Assembly (NCBI GenBank): GCA_017627255.1
Contig: JAGAHD010000155.1
Coordinates: 1 to 46,704 of the forward strand
Source: Bacteroidales bacterium
GTDB taxonomy: Bacteria; Bacteroidota; Bacteroidia; Bacteroidales; UBA932
Reading direction: 5' to 3'
DNA length: 46,704 nucleotides
Shown: in pieces, positions 33,956 through 43,051 of the stretch
Position numbering within the stretch: the first letter of the stretch is position 1
Layout of the letters: each line of letters begins with the position of its first letter
The notes under the pieces: generated by a model
The model's database searches: none
The model's input: the letters and a program-made list of their open reading frames with translations, nothing else
Told to the model about the DNA's origin: nothing
Position numbers and translations under genes: made by a program

Positions 33956-35101
33956 ATGGATTACAAACCGATACGAGCCATCATCAGCGGAGGCGGAACG
34001 GGAGGCCACATCTTCCCGGCCATCTCTATCGCGAACAAGTTGAAGGAACTGAATCCCGAAACGGAAATCCTCTTCGTCGGCGCCGCCGGCAAAATGGAGA
34101 TGGAAAAAGTGCCTGCAGCAGGATACCGCATCATCGGGCTTCCGGTCGTGGGCATGCAGCGCCAGTTGACTATCAGGAATATCGTCAACGATGTCCAAGT
34201 CCCCTTCCGTGTGGTCAGCAGCGTGGCCCGTTCCCGCAAGATCATCCGGGATTTCCGGCCTGACGTAGCCATCGGTGTCGGCGGTTACGCCAGCGCTCCC
34301 CTATTGTTCGCGGCGACCCGTATGGGCATCCCGTCCGTCATCCAGGAACAGAATGGCTTCGCCGGGCTGACCAACAAGCTCCTCGGAAAAAGGGTCCAGT
34401 CGATTTGTGTCGCCTACGAAGGGATGGAACGATTCTTCCCCGCCGACAAGATCGTGATGAGCGGCAATCCGATCCGCCGGGAAGTCAGTTTCCCCCCGAC
34501 CAAGGAGATGCGTGCGGAAGCCATGGAGTTCTATGGCCTCGACCCGCAGAAAAAACATATTTTCATCGTGGGCGGAAGCCTGGGCAGCGGAACCCTCAAC
34601 CGGTCCATGAAAAAATGGATCAATGACGGATGTCCCGGTGGAGACGATGTCGAGATCATCTGGCAGTGCGGCCGCTATTACAAGCAGGGCGTTGACGGAT
34701 TCATGCAGGCCAAACGGGAGGTCGAAGGTCTTCCCCTCGCCCACATCCGCCACTACGATTTCATCGCCAGGATGGACCTCGCCTACGCTGCGGCCGACCT
34801 TGTCATCACCCGCAGCGGGGCCAGCACCGTATCCGAGATCTGTGCCATGGGAAAGGCCGCCGTGTTCGTTCCCTCTCCCAACGTGGCGGAGGATCACCAG
34901 ACACACAACGCCATGGCCCTGGTGCGCCGCAACGCAGCCCTGCTGGTCAAAGATGCGGATGCGCCTGAAAAACTGATGGATACCGCCCTTACCCTCCTGG
35001 CGCAGCCGGAGCGCATCCGGACACTTGAGAAGAACGCACTGTCCATGGCCCTTGTCAATGCGGCCCAGGTCATCTGCGACGAAGTATACAAACTGATATG
35101 A
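33956..35101 (+). CDS. murG: UDP-GlcNAc:lipid I N-acetylglucosaminyltransferase MurG
   Basis: A 381-residue GT28-family enzyme that makes lipid II on the inner face of the membrane. It has GGGTGGHIFPAISIA near residues 12-26, GVGGYASAPLL, QEQNGFAGLTNKLLG, and the UDP-GlcNAc part ITRSGASTVSEICAMGK followed by VPSPNVAEDHQTHNA. The length is normal. It starts four bases after the ftsW stop, with a Shine-Dalgarno-like stretch ahead of it, and overlaps murC by ATGA. Confidence 0.95.
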   Translation: MDYKPIRAIISGGGTGGHIFPAISIANKLKELNPETEILFVGAAGKMEMEKVPAAGYRIIGLPVVGMQRQLTIRNIVNDVQVPFRVVSSVARSRKIIRDFRPDVAIGVGGYASAPLLFAATRMGIPSVIQEQNGFAGLTNKLLGKRVQSICVAYEGMERFFPADKIVMSGNPIRREVSFPPTKEMRAEAMEFYGLDPQKKHIFIVGGSLGSGTLNRSMKKWINDGCPGGDDVEIIWQCGRYYKQGVDGFMQAKREVEGLPLAHIRHYDFIARMDLAYAAADLVITRSGASTVSEICAMGKAAVFVPSPNVAEDHQTHNAMALVRRNAALLVKDADAPEKLMDTALTLLAQPERIRTLEKNALSMALVNAAQVICDEVYKLI

Positions 35102-36452
35102 AGAATGTCTATCTCATAGGAATCGGCGGCATCGGCATGAGCGCCCTTGCCCGCTATTTCAATTTCCGGGGCTGCCAGGTCTCGGGCTATGACCGCACCC
35201 CTTCCGAACTGACGGCCCGGCTTGAAGCGGAAGGCATCAGCGTCCACTACGAGGACAGGCCGGACCTCCTTCCGGCCGACATCGGGGATACGCTGGTCAT
35301 CTATACGCCAGCCGTACCCGCTGACCTCGGCGAACTGACCGTCGCCCGGCAGAAGGGCTACCGGCTGCTCAAACGCTCCCGCACATTGGGAGAAATCGCA
35401 CGTGGACAGCGTTGCATGGCCGTTTCCGGGACGCATGGAAAGACGACCACCTCCACCCTGGCTGCCCATATCTTCACGGAAAGCGGTGAAGGATGTACGG
35501 CTTTCCTCGGAGGAATTTCCCGCAACTACGGGACCAATCTCCTGATGAGCCGCACCCCGGTGGTCGTGGCGGAAGCTGATGAATTCGACCGGTCCTTCCT
35601 GCAGCTGTTCCCGGAAATCGCCGTTATCACGGCCATGGACGCCGACCATCTGGACATCTACGGTGACCACGCCCATGTCGTGGAGGCCTTCAAGACCTTC
35701 GCTTCGCAGGTCAGCGGCACTGTCATCGCCAAAAAGGGACTGGACATCACGCCGGCCGATACCCATGCGCGCATTCTTACCTACCATTATACCGATCCGG
35801 AAGCTGATTTCCATGCGGAAACGCCCGCCCGGATCCGCTCGGACATTTCATCTTTGACCTCCGCTGGCCCGGCGGCCTTCTGCAGGACGTCCGGGTAGGC
35901 GTCCCGGGCTGGGTCAACGCCGAGAACAGTATCGCTGCAGCCGCCATCGCCCTCACCTACGGGCTGGATCCGGACGCTGTCCGGAAGGCTGTCGGTACGT
36001 TCCAGGGCGTCAAACGGCGCCTGGAAGTGCACCTCAACACGCCCGGGGTCTCCTATGTCGATGACTATGCCCACCATCCGGCGGAGCTCTCCAGTGCCCT
36101 TTCCTCCCTTCGTGACATGTTCCCGGGAAGGAAAATCACGGCCGTGTTCCAGCCCCACCTCTACACCCGGACCCGGGATTTCGCGCCGGATTTCGCCCGC
36201 GCGCTGAGTGCGGCAGACAAGCTTATCCTCCTGGACATCTATCCTGCCCGGGAAGAGCCGATTCCCGGCGTCACCTCGGACCTTATTTTCCGGGATGTGA
36301 CGGCGCCCCAGAAAGTGCTGCTCCCCAAGGAAGAGCTCATGGGCTATCTGGAGAAAGAGCCTGTCGACGTGCTGGTTACCTTCGGAGCCGGCAACATCGA
36401 CCGCTTCATCGACCCCATCACCCGAATGCTTGAAAAAAGGATCGCCCGATGA
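35098..36452 (+). CDS. murC: UDP-MurNAc-L-alanine ligase MurC, split by a one-base frameshift
   Basis: The gene for the first Mur ligase, about 451 residues once the frame is restored. The first part (35098-35898) holds YLIGIGGIGMSALARYF, the P-loop SGTHGKTTT and EADEFDRSF, then ends early. The second part, in another frame up to 36452, continues FDLRWPGGLLQDV, VNAENSIAAAAIAL, YVDDYAHHP and the C-terminal domain. Adding one A to the run at 35819-35821 restores HAENARPDPLGHFIFDL, which fits the family. MurC is essential, so a sequencing or assembly error is the likeliest cause. No canonical slippery heptamer is present. Overlaps murG and ftsQ by ATGA. Confidence 0.88.
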
Positions 36453-37222
36453 AACCGATCGTGAAGCATACGATTCTCATTGCCATCACTGCCCTGCTGC
36501 TGGTGCTGTGGTTCGTCGGTGACCGACTGGCAGCCGACAACCGGAGGGAAATCACCTGCAAGGGGGTGGTCGCTGTCATCGCGGACAGCGCGGACCGTGC
36601 GTTTGTCAAGGCCGGAGACATCGTATCCTTCATGGAAGATTACGGAACCTATGTGGGCCTTCGACTGGACAGCGTGGACCTGCACCGGGTCGAAGCCGTC
36701 ATAGACGGGAAGAGCGCCGTCAAGAAAAGCCAGGCATGGCTCACCGACGACGGATACATCCACATATCCGTCACCCAACGGGAACCCCTGGTCCGCTTCC
36801 AGCACGGTGAAACCGGTTTTTACGTGGACCGAAGCGGCTATCTGTTCCCCCTCCAGTCCGGATTCACCTCCCGCGTCCCCATCGTGGACGGGGAGATTCC
36901 CCTCCGGCAGTACAGGGGAGAACCGGAAACCGAAGCAGAAAAGGCCTGGATCGGCGCCATGACGGAACTGGTCGGGTACATGTCCGCCCAGAAAGTCTGG
37001 TCGGACAACATCAGCCAGATCACAGTTCTCAAAGGAGGCGACCTTCTCCTGGTCCCCCGCGAAGGCCGCGAGCGGTTCCTGTTCGGCCCCCCCACCGACA
37101 TTGCAGCCAAGTTCGACCGCATCCGGAAATACTATGAGAGCATCGCCCCGAACTGCGATCCGGGGACTTATTCAACCGTCAACGTGAAATACGACGGACA
37201 GATCATCTGCAGGAAAAAATAA
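36449..37222 (+). CDS. ftsQ: Cell division protein FtsQ
   Basis: A 257-residue bitopic protein: a short cytoplasmic start, a membrane segment at about 7-27 (ILIAITALLLVLWFVGD), then a periplasmic POTRA-like part and beta domain (SQAWLTDDGYIHISVTQREP, GFYVDRSGYLFPL, TVNVKYDGQIIC). It bridges FtsL and FtsA/FtsZ in the divisome. The call is supported by topology, the VTQREP motif and position between murC and ftsA. Start overlaps murC by ATGA. Confidence 0.88.
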   Translation: MKPIVKHTILIAITALLLVLWFVGDRLAADNRREITCKGVVAVIADSADRAFVKAGDIVSFMEDYGTYVGLRLDSVDLHRVEAVIDGKSAVKKSQAWLTDDGYIHISVTQREPLVRFQHGETGFYVDRSGYLFPLQSGFTSRVPIVDGEIPLRQYRGEPETEAEKAWIGAMTELVGYMSAQKVWSDNISQITVLKGGDLLLVPREGRERFLFGPPTDIAAKFDRIRKYYESIAPNCDPGTYSTVNVKYDGQIICRKK

Positions 37223-37234
37223 AATCAACAAGAT

Positions 37235-38725
37235 ATGGAAGAACGCTATATTGCATCCATCGACCTGGGAACATCGAAGTTCGGGCTCTGCGTAGCCCGC
37301 GTCAAGGGCAATGACGTCCAGATTGTGTATTACAAGGAGACGCCTTCGGCCGGTATCCGGGGAAGCGTCGTGGCCAATCCCATGAAAGCGTCCATCCCCC
37401 TCAAGGCAGCGATCCGGGAAGCAGAAGACGAACTGATGATCAAGATCCTGCAGGTCGTAGTGGGCATGCCCCGCAATGATGTCCGGCAGGAAACCGCCAA
37501 TGGCGGCATCGTCCGTTCCAATCCCGACGAGTACATCACCGAAGAGGAAGTCGAGAATCTCAAGGCCATGGCACTGGAGTCCTATCCGCTGGACGACACC
37601 GACAGCCAGATTATGTACGGGGCCGTCGCCCAGTCTTTCTCGATTGACGACCAGATCCAGCTCGTGGAAAGCGACGTGGTCGGCACGCTGTCCAGTTCCC
37701 TGGAAGGGAATTTCAAGGTGTTCATCGGCAGCCGCCGCGCCACCACTGCCGTCGACAAGATCTTTAACAGCATGGGCATCGCAATCGCCAAGAAGTATTT
37801 CCTGCCCGACGTCGTCGCCCGCACCGTCCTCGGCGAGGAAGACCGCCAGAACGGAGTCGCCCTCGTGGACATCGGCGCCGGCGTGACATCCGTCGCCATC
37901 TACCACGGCGGAATCATGCGGTATTACGCCGCGATTCCCTTCGGAGGGAAATCCATCACCGGAGACATCCGGACCGAATGCTCCATTTCAGAAGACCTGG
38001 CCGAGAAAATCAAACTGAAATTCGGGGCCTGCATGCCCGGGAAACTGGCCTCTCTCAGTGAAAAAGTCCTCCAGATCCGTCTCACCGAGCCCTACAAGGA
38101 GGTCAGCGTCAAATACATTTCGGAAGTCATCGACGCCCGGTGCCGGGAGATCATCGACGCTGTCCTGTATTACATCCAGGAAAGCGGCCTGCAGAACAAT
38201 CTGCGCAGCGGCATCGTCCTGACCGGCGGCGGCGCCAACCTCGTCAATCTCGGCAACCTGTTCAAGGAGATTTCCGGATACGAGGTGCGTACCGGCTTCC
38301 CGCGCCACCTGTTCTCCGCTTCCGTCGGATCGGGGCTGTACAATCCTTCCGCCACATCCGCTATCGGCATGGTCCTCGCAGCCAAGGACGACCGGCTGCC
38401 CGACTGTATCACCCGCCCGGAGCCGGTCTGGAAGGACCCGGAGCCTGTCGTGGAGGAAACGCCCGCGGAAGAGGAAGGGTTCTTCGTCCCGGACCCGGTC
38501 TTCGACGAGCAGGGACAGGGCACGATGTTCTCCGCGGAGGAGACGGAGGCCCCCGTCACTGAAGACGAACCGGCCGAAATGCCCGAGCAAAAGCCCAAGA
38601 AAGTGAAAACCAAGGAGAAAAAGCCCAAGGCGCCCAGGAAGAGCGGCATGTTCTGGCACAAATTCGGCCAGAATGTAAGAACCGGTTTCCTGGACCTTTA
38701 TGATGAAATAACAAAAGATGAATAG
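37235..38725 (+). CDS. ftsA: Cell division protein FtsA
   Basis: A 496-residue actin-like ATPase that tethers FtsZ to the membrane. Motifs include SIDLGTSKFGLCVARV (phosphate 1), VDIGAGVTSVAIYHGG (phosphate 2) and LTGGGANLVNLGNL (adenosine loop). After about residue 390 comes an acidic, Pro-rich linker, then a Lys-rich stretch and a C-terminal helix, MFWHKFGQNVRTGFLDLYDE, the likely membrane-targeting amphipathic helix. The long linker makes it larger than E. coli FtsA (420 residues), as is usual in this phylum. Two bases separate it from ftsZ. Confidence 0.94.
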   Translation: MEERYIASIDLGTSKFGLCVARVKGNDVQIVYYKETPSAGIRGSVVANPMKASIPLKAAIREAEDELMIKILQVVVGMPRNDVRQETANGGIVRSNPDEYITEEEVENLKAMALESYPLDDTDSQIMYGAVAQSFSIDDQIQLVESDVVGTLSSSLEGNFKVFIGSRRATTAVDKIFNSMGIAIAKKYFLPDVVARTVLGEEDRQNGVALVDIGAGVTSVAIYHGGIMRYYAAIPFGGKSITGDIRTECSISEDLAEKIKLKFGACMPGKLASLSEKVLQIRLTEPYKEVSVKYISEVIDARCREIIDAVLYYIQESGLQNNLRSGIVLTGGGANLVNLGNLFKEISGYEVRTGFPRHLFSASVGSGLYNPSATSAIGMVLAAKDDRLPDCITRPEPVWKDPEPVVEETPAEEEGFFVPDPVFDEQGQGTMFSAEETEAPVTEDEPAEMPEQKPKKVKTKEKKPKAPRKSGMFWHKFGQNVRTGFLDLYDEITKDE

Positions 38726-38727
38726 CT

Positions 38728-39981
38728 ATGGAATACGACGTTGACAAGGACATCATCCCTCGCGAGTGGATCGAGGAAAACTCCATCATCAAAGTCATCG
38801 GTGTGGGTGGAGGCGGCTGCAATGCCGTGAACTACATGTACAACCAGAAGATCAAAGGGTGCAGTTTCATCGTCTGCAACACCGATTCCCAGGCGCTCTT
38901 CAAAAGTGACGTCCCCGTAAAAATCCAGATGGGAGCCAAGGGCCTCGGCGCCGGAACCGACCCCACCGAGGGACGCAATGCCGCCCTGGAGGCCCAGGAC
39001 GAGATCGCCCGCAAAGTGCTCGACAACGGGACCGAAATGCTCTTCATCACAGCCGGCATGGGCGGCGGAACGGGAACGGGAGCCTCTCCGGTCATTGCCA
39101 AGATGGCCAAGGACCGGGGCATCCTGACCGTGGCGGTCGTGACCATCCCTTTCAAGAACGAAGGCAACGAGTCGCAGTCCAAGGCGATAGACGGCATCCG
39201 GGAACTGGAAAAGAACGTGGACAGCCTGCTGATCATCAACAATGAAAAACTATATGAGTTCTTCGGTGACACCCTCGTCCAGGAGGCGTTCCCGAAGGCC
39301 GACGAAGTGCTGGCCACCGCCGTCCGGGGCATCATCGAGGTGATTACCAAGCCCGGCTATATCAACGTGGACTTCAAGGATGTTTCGAAGATGATGCGTT
39401 CGTCCGGCATGGCGTTGATGGGGACGGGTGTCGGCTCCGGCAACAACCGCCTCGAAGAAGCCGTCAAAGGCGCATTCGAGAGCCCGCTCCTGAATGATTT
39501 CGACCTGATGACTGCCAAGAACGTGCTGATCAACATCACCTCCGGCAACAACGAACGGGGCATCAAGATGAAAGAGCTCGAGACCATCGACAAAATGATC
39601 AGCGAGTATACCGGCAACGCCAACCGGTTCAAGAAAGGCCTCATCTGGGATGACGATCCCGAAATCGGCGACGAAGTCCGCATCACGGCCATCGTCACGG
39701 GGTTTGACATGGGGAAGCTCGGAGACATCACCGACGTGAATCTCGGAAACCTTGTCGTCATCGACTCCGATTTCCAGTGGGAGACGGCCCATCGGGGCGA
39801 GGAAGTGCCCCTGCCCGACGTCACGCCCAGCATCAAGGTCGGATTCAACAGTTCCGAGAGCATCCGACGGTACAACTTCACCTCCGACACCAAGCCCTGC
39901 CTGTGCGTGGAGCCCGGCGAGAGCATCAGCGCCCTGGAAGCCATTCCGGCCATCCGCCGCGCCCATTCGGAGAAAAAGTAG
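38728..39981 (+). CDS. ftsZ: Cell division protein FtsZ
   Basis: A 417-residue tubulin-like GTPase that forms the Z-ring. GVGGGGCNAVNYM opens the GTP site, the tubulin signature GGGTGTG is at 112-118, and NRLEEAVKGAFESPLL and FDLMTAKNVLINI follow. After about residue 325 a variable linker leads to a short conserved tail, IPAIRRAHSEKK, the likely docking site for FtsA. It closes the dcw cluster; the gltX promoter starts one base after its stop codon. Confidence 0.96.
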   Translation: MEYDVDKDIIPREWIEENSIIKVIGVGGGGCNAVNYMYNQKIKGCSFIVCNTDSQALFKSDVPVKIQMGAKGLGAGTDPTEGRNAALEAQDEIARKVLDNGTEMLFITAGMGGGTGTGASPVIAKMAKDRGILTVAVVTIPFKNEGNESQSKAIDGIRELEKNVDSLLIINNEKLYEFFGDTLVQEAFPKADEVLATAVRGIIEVITKPGYINVDFKDVSKMMRSSGMALMGTGVGSGNNRLEEAVKGAFESPLLNDFDLMTAKNVLINITSGNNERGIKMKELETIDKMISEYTGNANRFKKGLIWDDDPEIGDEVRITAIVTGFDMGKLGDITDVNLGNLVVIDSDFQWETAHRGEEVPLPDVTPSIKVGFNSSESIRRYNFTSDTKPCLCVEPGESISALEAIPAIRRAHSEKK

Positions 39982-39989
39982 TATCTTTG
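39982..39989 (+). promoter_or_regulatory. -7 promoter element for gltX, very close to the start codon
   Basis: TATCTTTG starts directly after the ftsZ stop and ends four bases before the gltX ATG at 39994, so transcription would begin at or near the A of the ATG. Confidence 0.6.
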
Positions 39990-39993
39990 CAGC

Positions 39994-41775
39994 ATGGAAA
40001 GAAGAACACGTGTCCGGTTTGCCCCGTCTCCTACCGGGCCGCTCCACATGGGCGGTGTCAGGACGGCGCTGTATAACTATCTGTATGCCAAACAGCATGG
40101 CGGTGATTTCATCCTTCGGATCGAAGACACCGACTCCAACCGGTTCGTTCCCGGTGCGGAACAGTATATCATCGAGGCCCTCCGCTGGTGCGGAATCCTG
40201 CCCGACGAAGGCGTCGATGCCGAAGGCCATATCGTGGAGACACCTTCTCCGAAGCATCCCCACGCCCCTTACCGTCAGAGCCAGCGCCGGGCCCTGTACC
40301 GCGACTATGCCGAACAGCTGGTCGAGGCGGGCTGGGCCTACTATGCCTTCGACTCTGCGGAAGAGCTCTCCGGACGCCGGAGTGCGGCGGAAGCCGCCGG
40401 ACAGACGTTCATCTACAATGCTGTCACCCGCCGGGAACTCCGCAACTCACTGACCCTTCCGGAAAGCGAGGTCCGCTCGCTGCTGGAGACCACCACGGAC
40501 TGGACCATCCGGTTCAAGATGCCCGAGGGACGGATCGTCAAGATGGACGACCTCATCCGGGGTCACATCGAAGTCAACACGGATACGCTGGATGACAAGG
40601 TGCTCTGGAAAAGGGCGGACGAACTGCCTACCTACCACCTCGCCAACATCGTCGATGACCATCTGATGGAAATTTCGGAAGTCATCCGCGGCGAGGAGTG
40701 GCTCCCTTCCCTGCCGCTCCACTACCTCCTGTACGAGGCATTCGGCTGGACCGATACCATGCCCCGCTTCGCTCATCTGTCCCTGCTTCTCAAGCCGGAC
40801 GGAAAAGGAAAACTTTCCAAGCGCGATGGCGACCGCCTCGGTTTTCCGGTCTTCCCCCTGCAGTGGGTCAACGCCGAAGGAGAAGTGTCCCGGGGATACC
40901 GGGAAGACGGCTATTTCCCGGAGGCCTTCGTCAACATGCTTGCCTTCCTGGGCTGGAATCCGGGCGACGACACCGAACTCTATACCCTCGACGAACTGGT
41001 CCCTGTCTTCTCGTTGGAAAGAGTCATCCGGTCCGGAGCCCGTTTCAACGCGGAAAAAGCCAAGTGGTACAATAAGGAGTATCTCCGCATGAAACCCACG
41101 GATGAACTGGTCCGGCTCTTCGTCCCGGTCCTCGAATCCCACGGCATGCAGATCGTGGACTGCCCGGTCTGCGCCCTGACCGCCGGATCCGAACTTTCAC
41201 CGGCCGGATACGATTTCAAGAACCACATTTTTACGGAAGACTATGTCCGACGCGTGGTGGAACTGGTCCGGGAGAGGGCCACGTTCGTCGCTGACATGTG
41301 GACCGTCGCCTCCTGCCTGTTCGTCTCACCCGAGGAATACGAGGCTTTCGGGATCAAGGCAGGCGCTGCCGTCGCGGAAAAGCCCGCGGACCCGCGCCGC
41401 GCCGCCGATCCCCGCGCCAAGGTGTTTGACGACACCCTTACGGCTCCTTTCCTGGCGAAGGATGTCGACAAATTCTGGAAGCCGGAGCATTACGAGAACA
41501 CCTTCGAAGTCTGCCAATACATCACCGGCGCCGAATTCGGCTTCGACGACCTCGAGCCTTACCGCGGGACGCTTGAAACCGAGGCATTGGAAAAAGCCCT
41601 GGAGGATTACATCAAGATGCGGGAGTATCCGATGGGAAAGGTCATGAACGCTCTCCGGCTTGCCCTCACGGGCAGCGCCAGCGGACTGGGCATCGCCGCG
41701 ATTCTCTCGCTCATCGGACGCCGGGAATTCGCCCGCCGCATGACCTATGCAGCAGAAAGGCTCGGAAGAATCTGA
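39994..41775 (+). CDS. gltX: Glutamate-tRNA ligase
   Basis: A 593-residue class I aminoacyl-tRNA synthetase that charges tRNA(Glu). The HIGH-type motif is in PSPTGPLHMGG (11-21) and the KMSKS-type motif is KLSKR (273-277). Compared with the roughly 470-510 residues of many bacterial forms it is long; extra sequence lies mainly after residue 370, including a Pro/Ala/Arg-rich stretch near 465-475 (EKPADPRRAADPRAK). The end, MGKVMNALRLALTGSASGLG, is the normal anticodon-binding region. It has its own promoter and converges on truB with two bases between the stops. Confidence 0.94.
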   Translation: MERRTRVRFAPSPTGPLHMGGVRTALYNYLYAKQHGGDFILRIEDTDSNRFVPGAEQYIIEALRWCGILPDEGVDAEGHIVETPSPKHPHAPYRQSQRRALYRDYAEQLVEAGWAYYAFDSAEELSGRRSAAEAAGQTFIYNAVTRRELRNSLTLPESEVRSLLETTTDWTIRFKMPEGRIVKMDDLIRGHIEVNTDTLDDKVLWKRADELPTYHLANIVDDHLMEISEVIRGEEWLPSLPLHYLLYEAFGWTDTMPRFAHLSLLLKPDGKGKLSKRDGDRLGFPVFPLQWVNAEGEVSRGYREDGYFPEAFVNMLAFLGWNPGDDTELYTLDELVPVFSLERVIRSGARFNAEKAKWYNKEYLRMKPTDELVRLFVPVLESHGMQIVDCPVCALTAGSELSPAGYDFKNHIFTEDYVRRVVELVRERATFVADMWTVASCLFVSPEEYEAFGIKAGAAVAEKPADPRRAADPRAKVFDDTLTAPFLAKDVDKFWKPEHYENTFEVCQYITGAEFGFDDLEPYRGTLETEALEKALEDYIKMREYPMGKVMNALRLALTGSASGLGIAAILSLIGRREFARRMTYAAERLGRI

Positions 41776-41777
41776 TC

Positions 41778-42626
41778 TTAACCTTCCGGATCTGCCAATA
41801 ACGCAAGGACGTCTTCCAGCGGGAGGGCGTCCTTGATGGTATAATCGCCCGTCCGCGTCCGTACCAGGCTGTCAAGATGGGCTCCGGTACCAAGCGCTTC
41901 GCCGAGATCGCGGGCGAAGGCCCGGATATAGGTTCCTTTGGAACAGACGATACGGATATCCGCATGGGGAAGGCGGAGGGACGAGGTGTCGGCCACATGG
42001 ATCCTGCCGGACGCGTTTCCGGCCCCTTCTGCAAAAGGCCTGGACGGAGGGGTATCGTCCCCGCTCCGAAAACCCAGAAGATCCAACGCGTGCACGGTAA
42101 TGCGGCTTTTGTGAAGGATTTCCAGGGCTGCCGCATCAAAATCGGAAGCCACAGTCCCCTTCTGGGCCTGCCGGTACAGTTTCCTGGCCATCTCATAAGC
42201 CCGGACACCGTCTACGGACTTGGCGCTGAAAAGAGGGGCTACCTGTTCCTGCTCGCCCACGAATGACGGGAGTACCGACCGGAGGGCGGCTTCCGTCACA
42301 TGGTCGTACGGGAAGGTCCGATCCACCTCCTTCTCCAGGTCATAGGAAGGAGTCGTGGCACCGAAACTGATACCGGCAACATACTCCTTGTCATGGTCCT
42401 GCAATTCCTGCGCCCGCTTGCAGGCCGGGCCGATGCACACCAGCAGGACCCCGGTCGCCAGCGGGTCCAGCGTTCCCGCATGTCCCACCTTGAGGTTTTT
42501 CTTCCGGAAATGCCGGATGGCCGCATACTTCACCTTCCGGATCACGTCGGCCGAGGTCCAGCGATAAGGCTTGTCAACAGGAAGGACAATTCCTTCCGGA
42601 TAGTCGGAGATATCCCGGCTCAGCAT
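41778..42626 (-). CDS. truB: tRNA pseudouridine(55) synthase TruB
   Basis: A 282-residue enzyme that makes pseudouridine 55 in the T arm of tRNAs. The catalytic Asp54 lies in GHAGTLDPLATGVLLV. Other matches are VDKPYRWTSADVIRKVK, the KEYVAGISFGATTPSYDLE motif, and CSKGTYIRAFARDLGEALG. An insert of about 30 residues (SGDDTPPSRPFAEGAGNASG and on) lies before the last motif. It overlaps rpiB by seven bases, so the two form an operon. Confidence 0.94.
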   Translation of the reverse strand: MLSRDISDYPEGIVLPVDKPYRWTSADVIRKVKYAAIRHFRKKNLKVGHAGTLDPLATGVLLVCIGPACKRAQELQDHDKEYVAGISFGATTPSYDLEKEVDRTFPYDHVTEAALRSVLPSFVGEQEQVAPLFSAKSVDGVRAYEMARKLYRQAQKGTVASDFDAAALEILHKSRITVHALDLLGFRSGDDTPPSRPFAEGAGNASGRIHVADTSSLRLPHADIRIVCSKGTYIRAFARDLGEALGTGAHLDSLVRTRTGDYTIKDALPLEDVLALLADPEG

Positions 42627-43048
42627 GGCATCTTGTCGATCCGCCGCTGGTGACGCCCGCCTTCAAAGTCGGTTTCCAGCCACGTCCGGACAATATGGGA
42701 AGCCATCCGGTAAGAGATGAAACGAGCCGGCAGTACCAGGACGTTGGCGTTGTTGTGGGCCTTCACCAGGCGTCCAACCTCGCTGGACCAGGCCAGGCCT
42801 GCCCGGATGCCCTGATGCTTGTTCAGAGTAATGGCCATGCCGTTTCCGGTTCCGCAGAGGGCGATGCCCAGTTCCACCTCGCCGCCCTCGACCGCACGGG
42901 CCAGGGCATGGGCGAAATCAGGATAGTCACAGCTGACCTCCGTGTCCGTTCCGTAATTGACGACTTCGATGCCGCGTGAGCGCAGCATCTTCATGAGTTT
43001 GTTCTTGTAGGCCACGCCTGCGTGGTCATTGCAAATACCGATCTTCAT
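42620..43048 (-). CDS. rpiB: Ribose-5-phosphate isomerase B
   Basis: A 142-residue RpiB/LacAB-family sugar-phosphate isomerase that interconverts ribose 5-phosphate and ribulose 5-phosphate. It opens MKIGICNDHAGVAYK and has the active-site loop LCGTGNGMAITLNKHQGIRA with the catalytic Cys, then NNANVLVLPARFI. The length is normal. It is upstream of truB, which it overlaps by seven bases, and lies three bases after the fimbrillin-like lipoprotein gene, so it may share transcription with the HPr-kinase-like gene further upstream. Confidence 0.93.
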   Translation of the reverse strand: MKIGICNDHAGVAYKNKLMKMLRSRGIEVVNYGTDTEVSCDYPDFAHALARAVEGGEVELGIALCGTGNGMAITLNKHQGIRAGLAWSSEVGRLVKAHNNANVLVLPARFISYRMASHIVRTWLETDFEGGRHQRRIDKMPC

Positions 43049-43051
43049 TGT

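Noticed and set aside
35816..35830. Programmed -1 frameshift in murC
   Set aside because: The site GCG GAA ACG is not a slippery heptamer of the X XXY YYZ kind, and no Shine-Dalgarno-like stimulator is next to it; a missing base is simpler.
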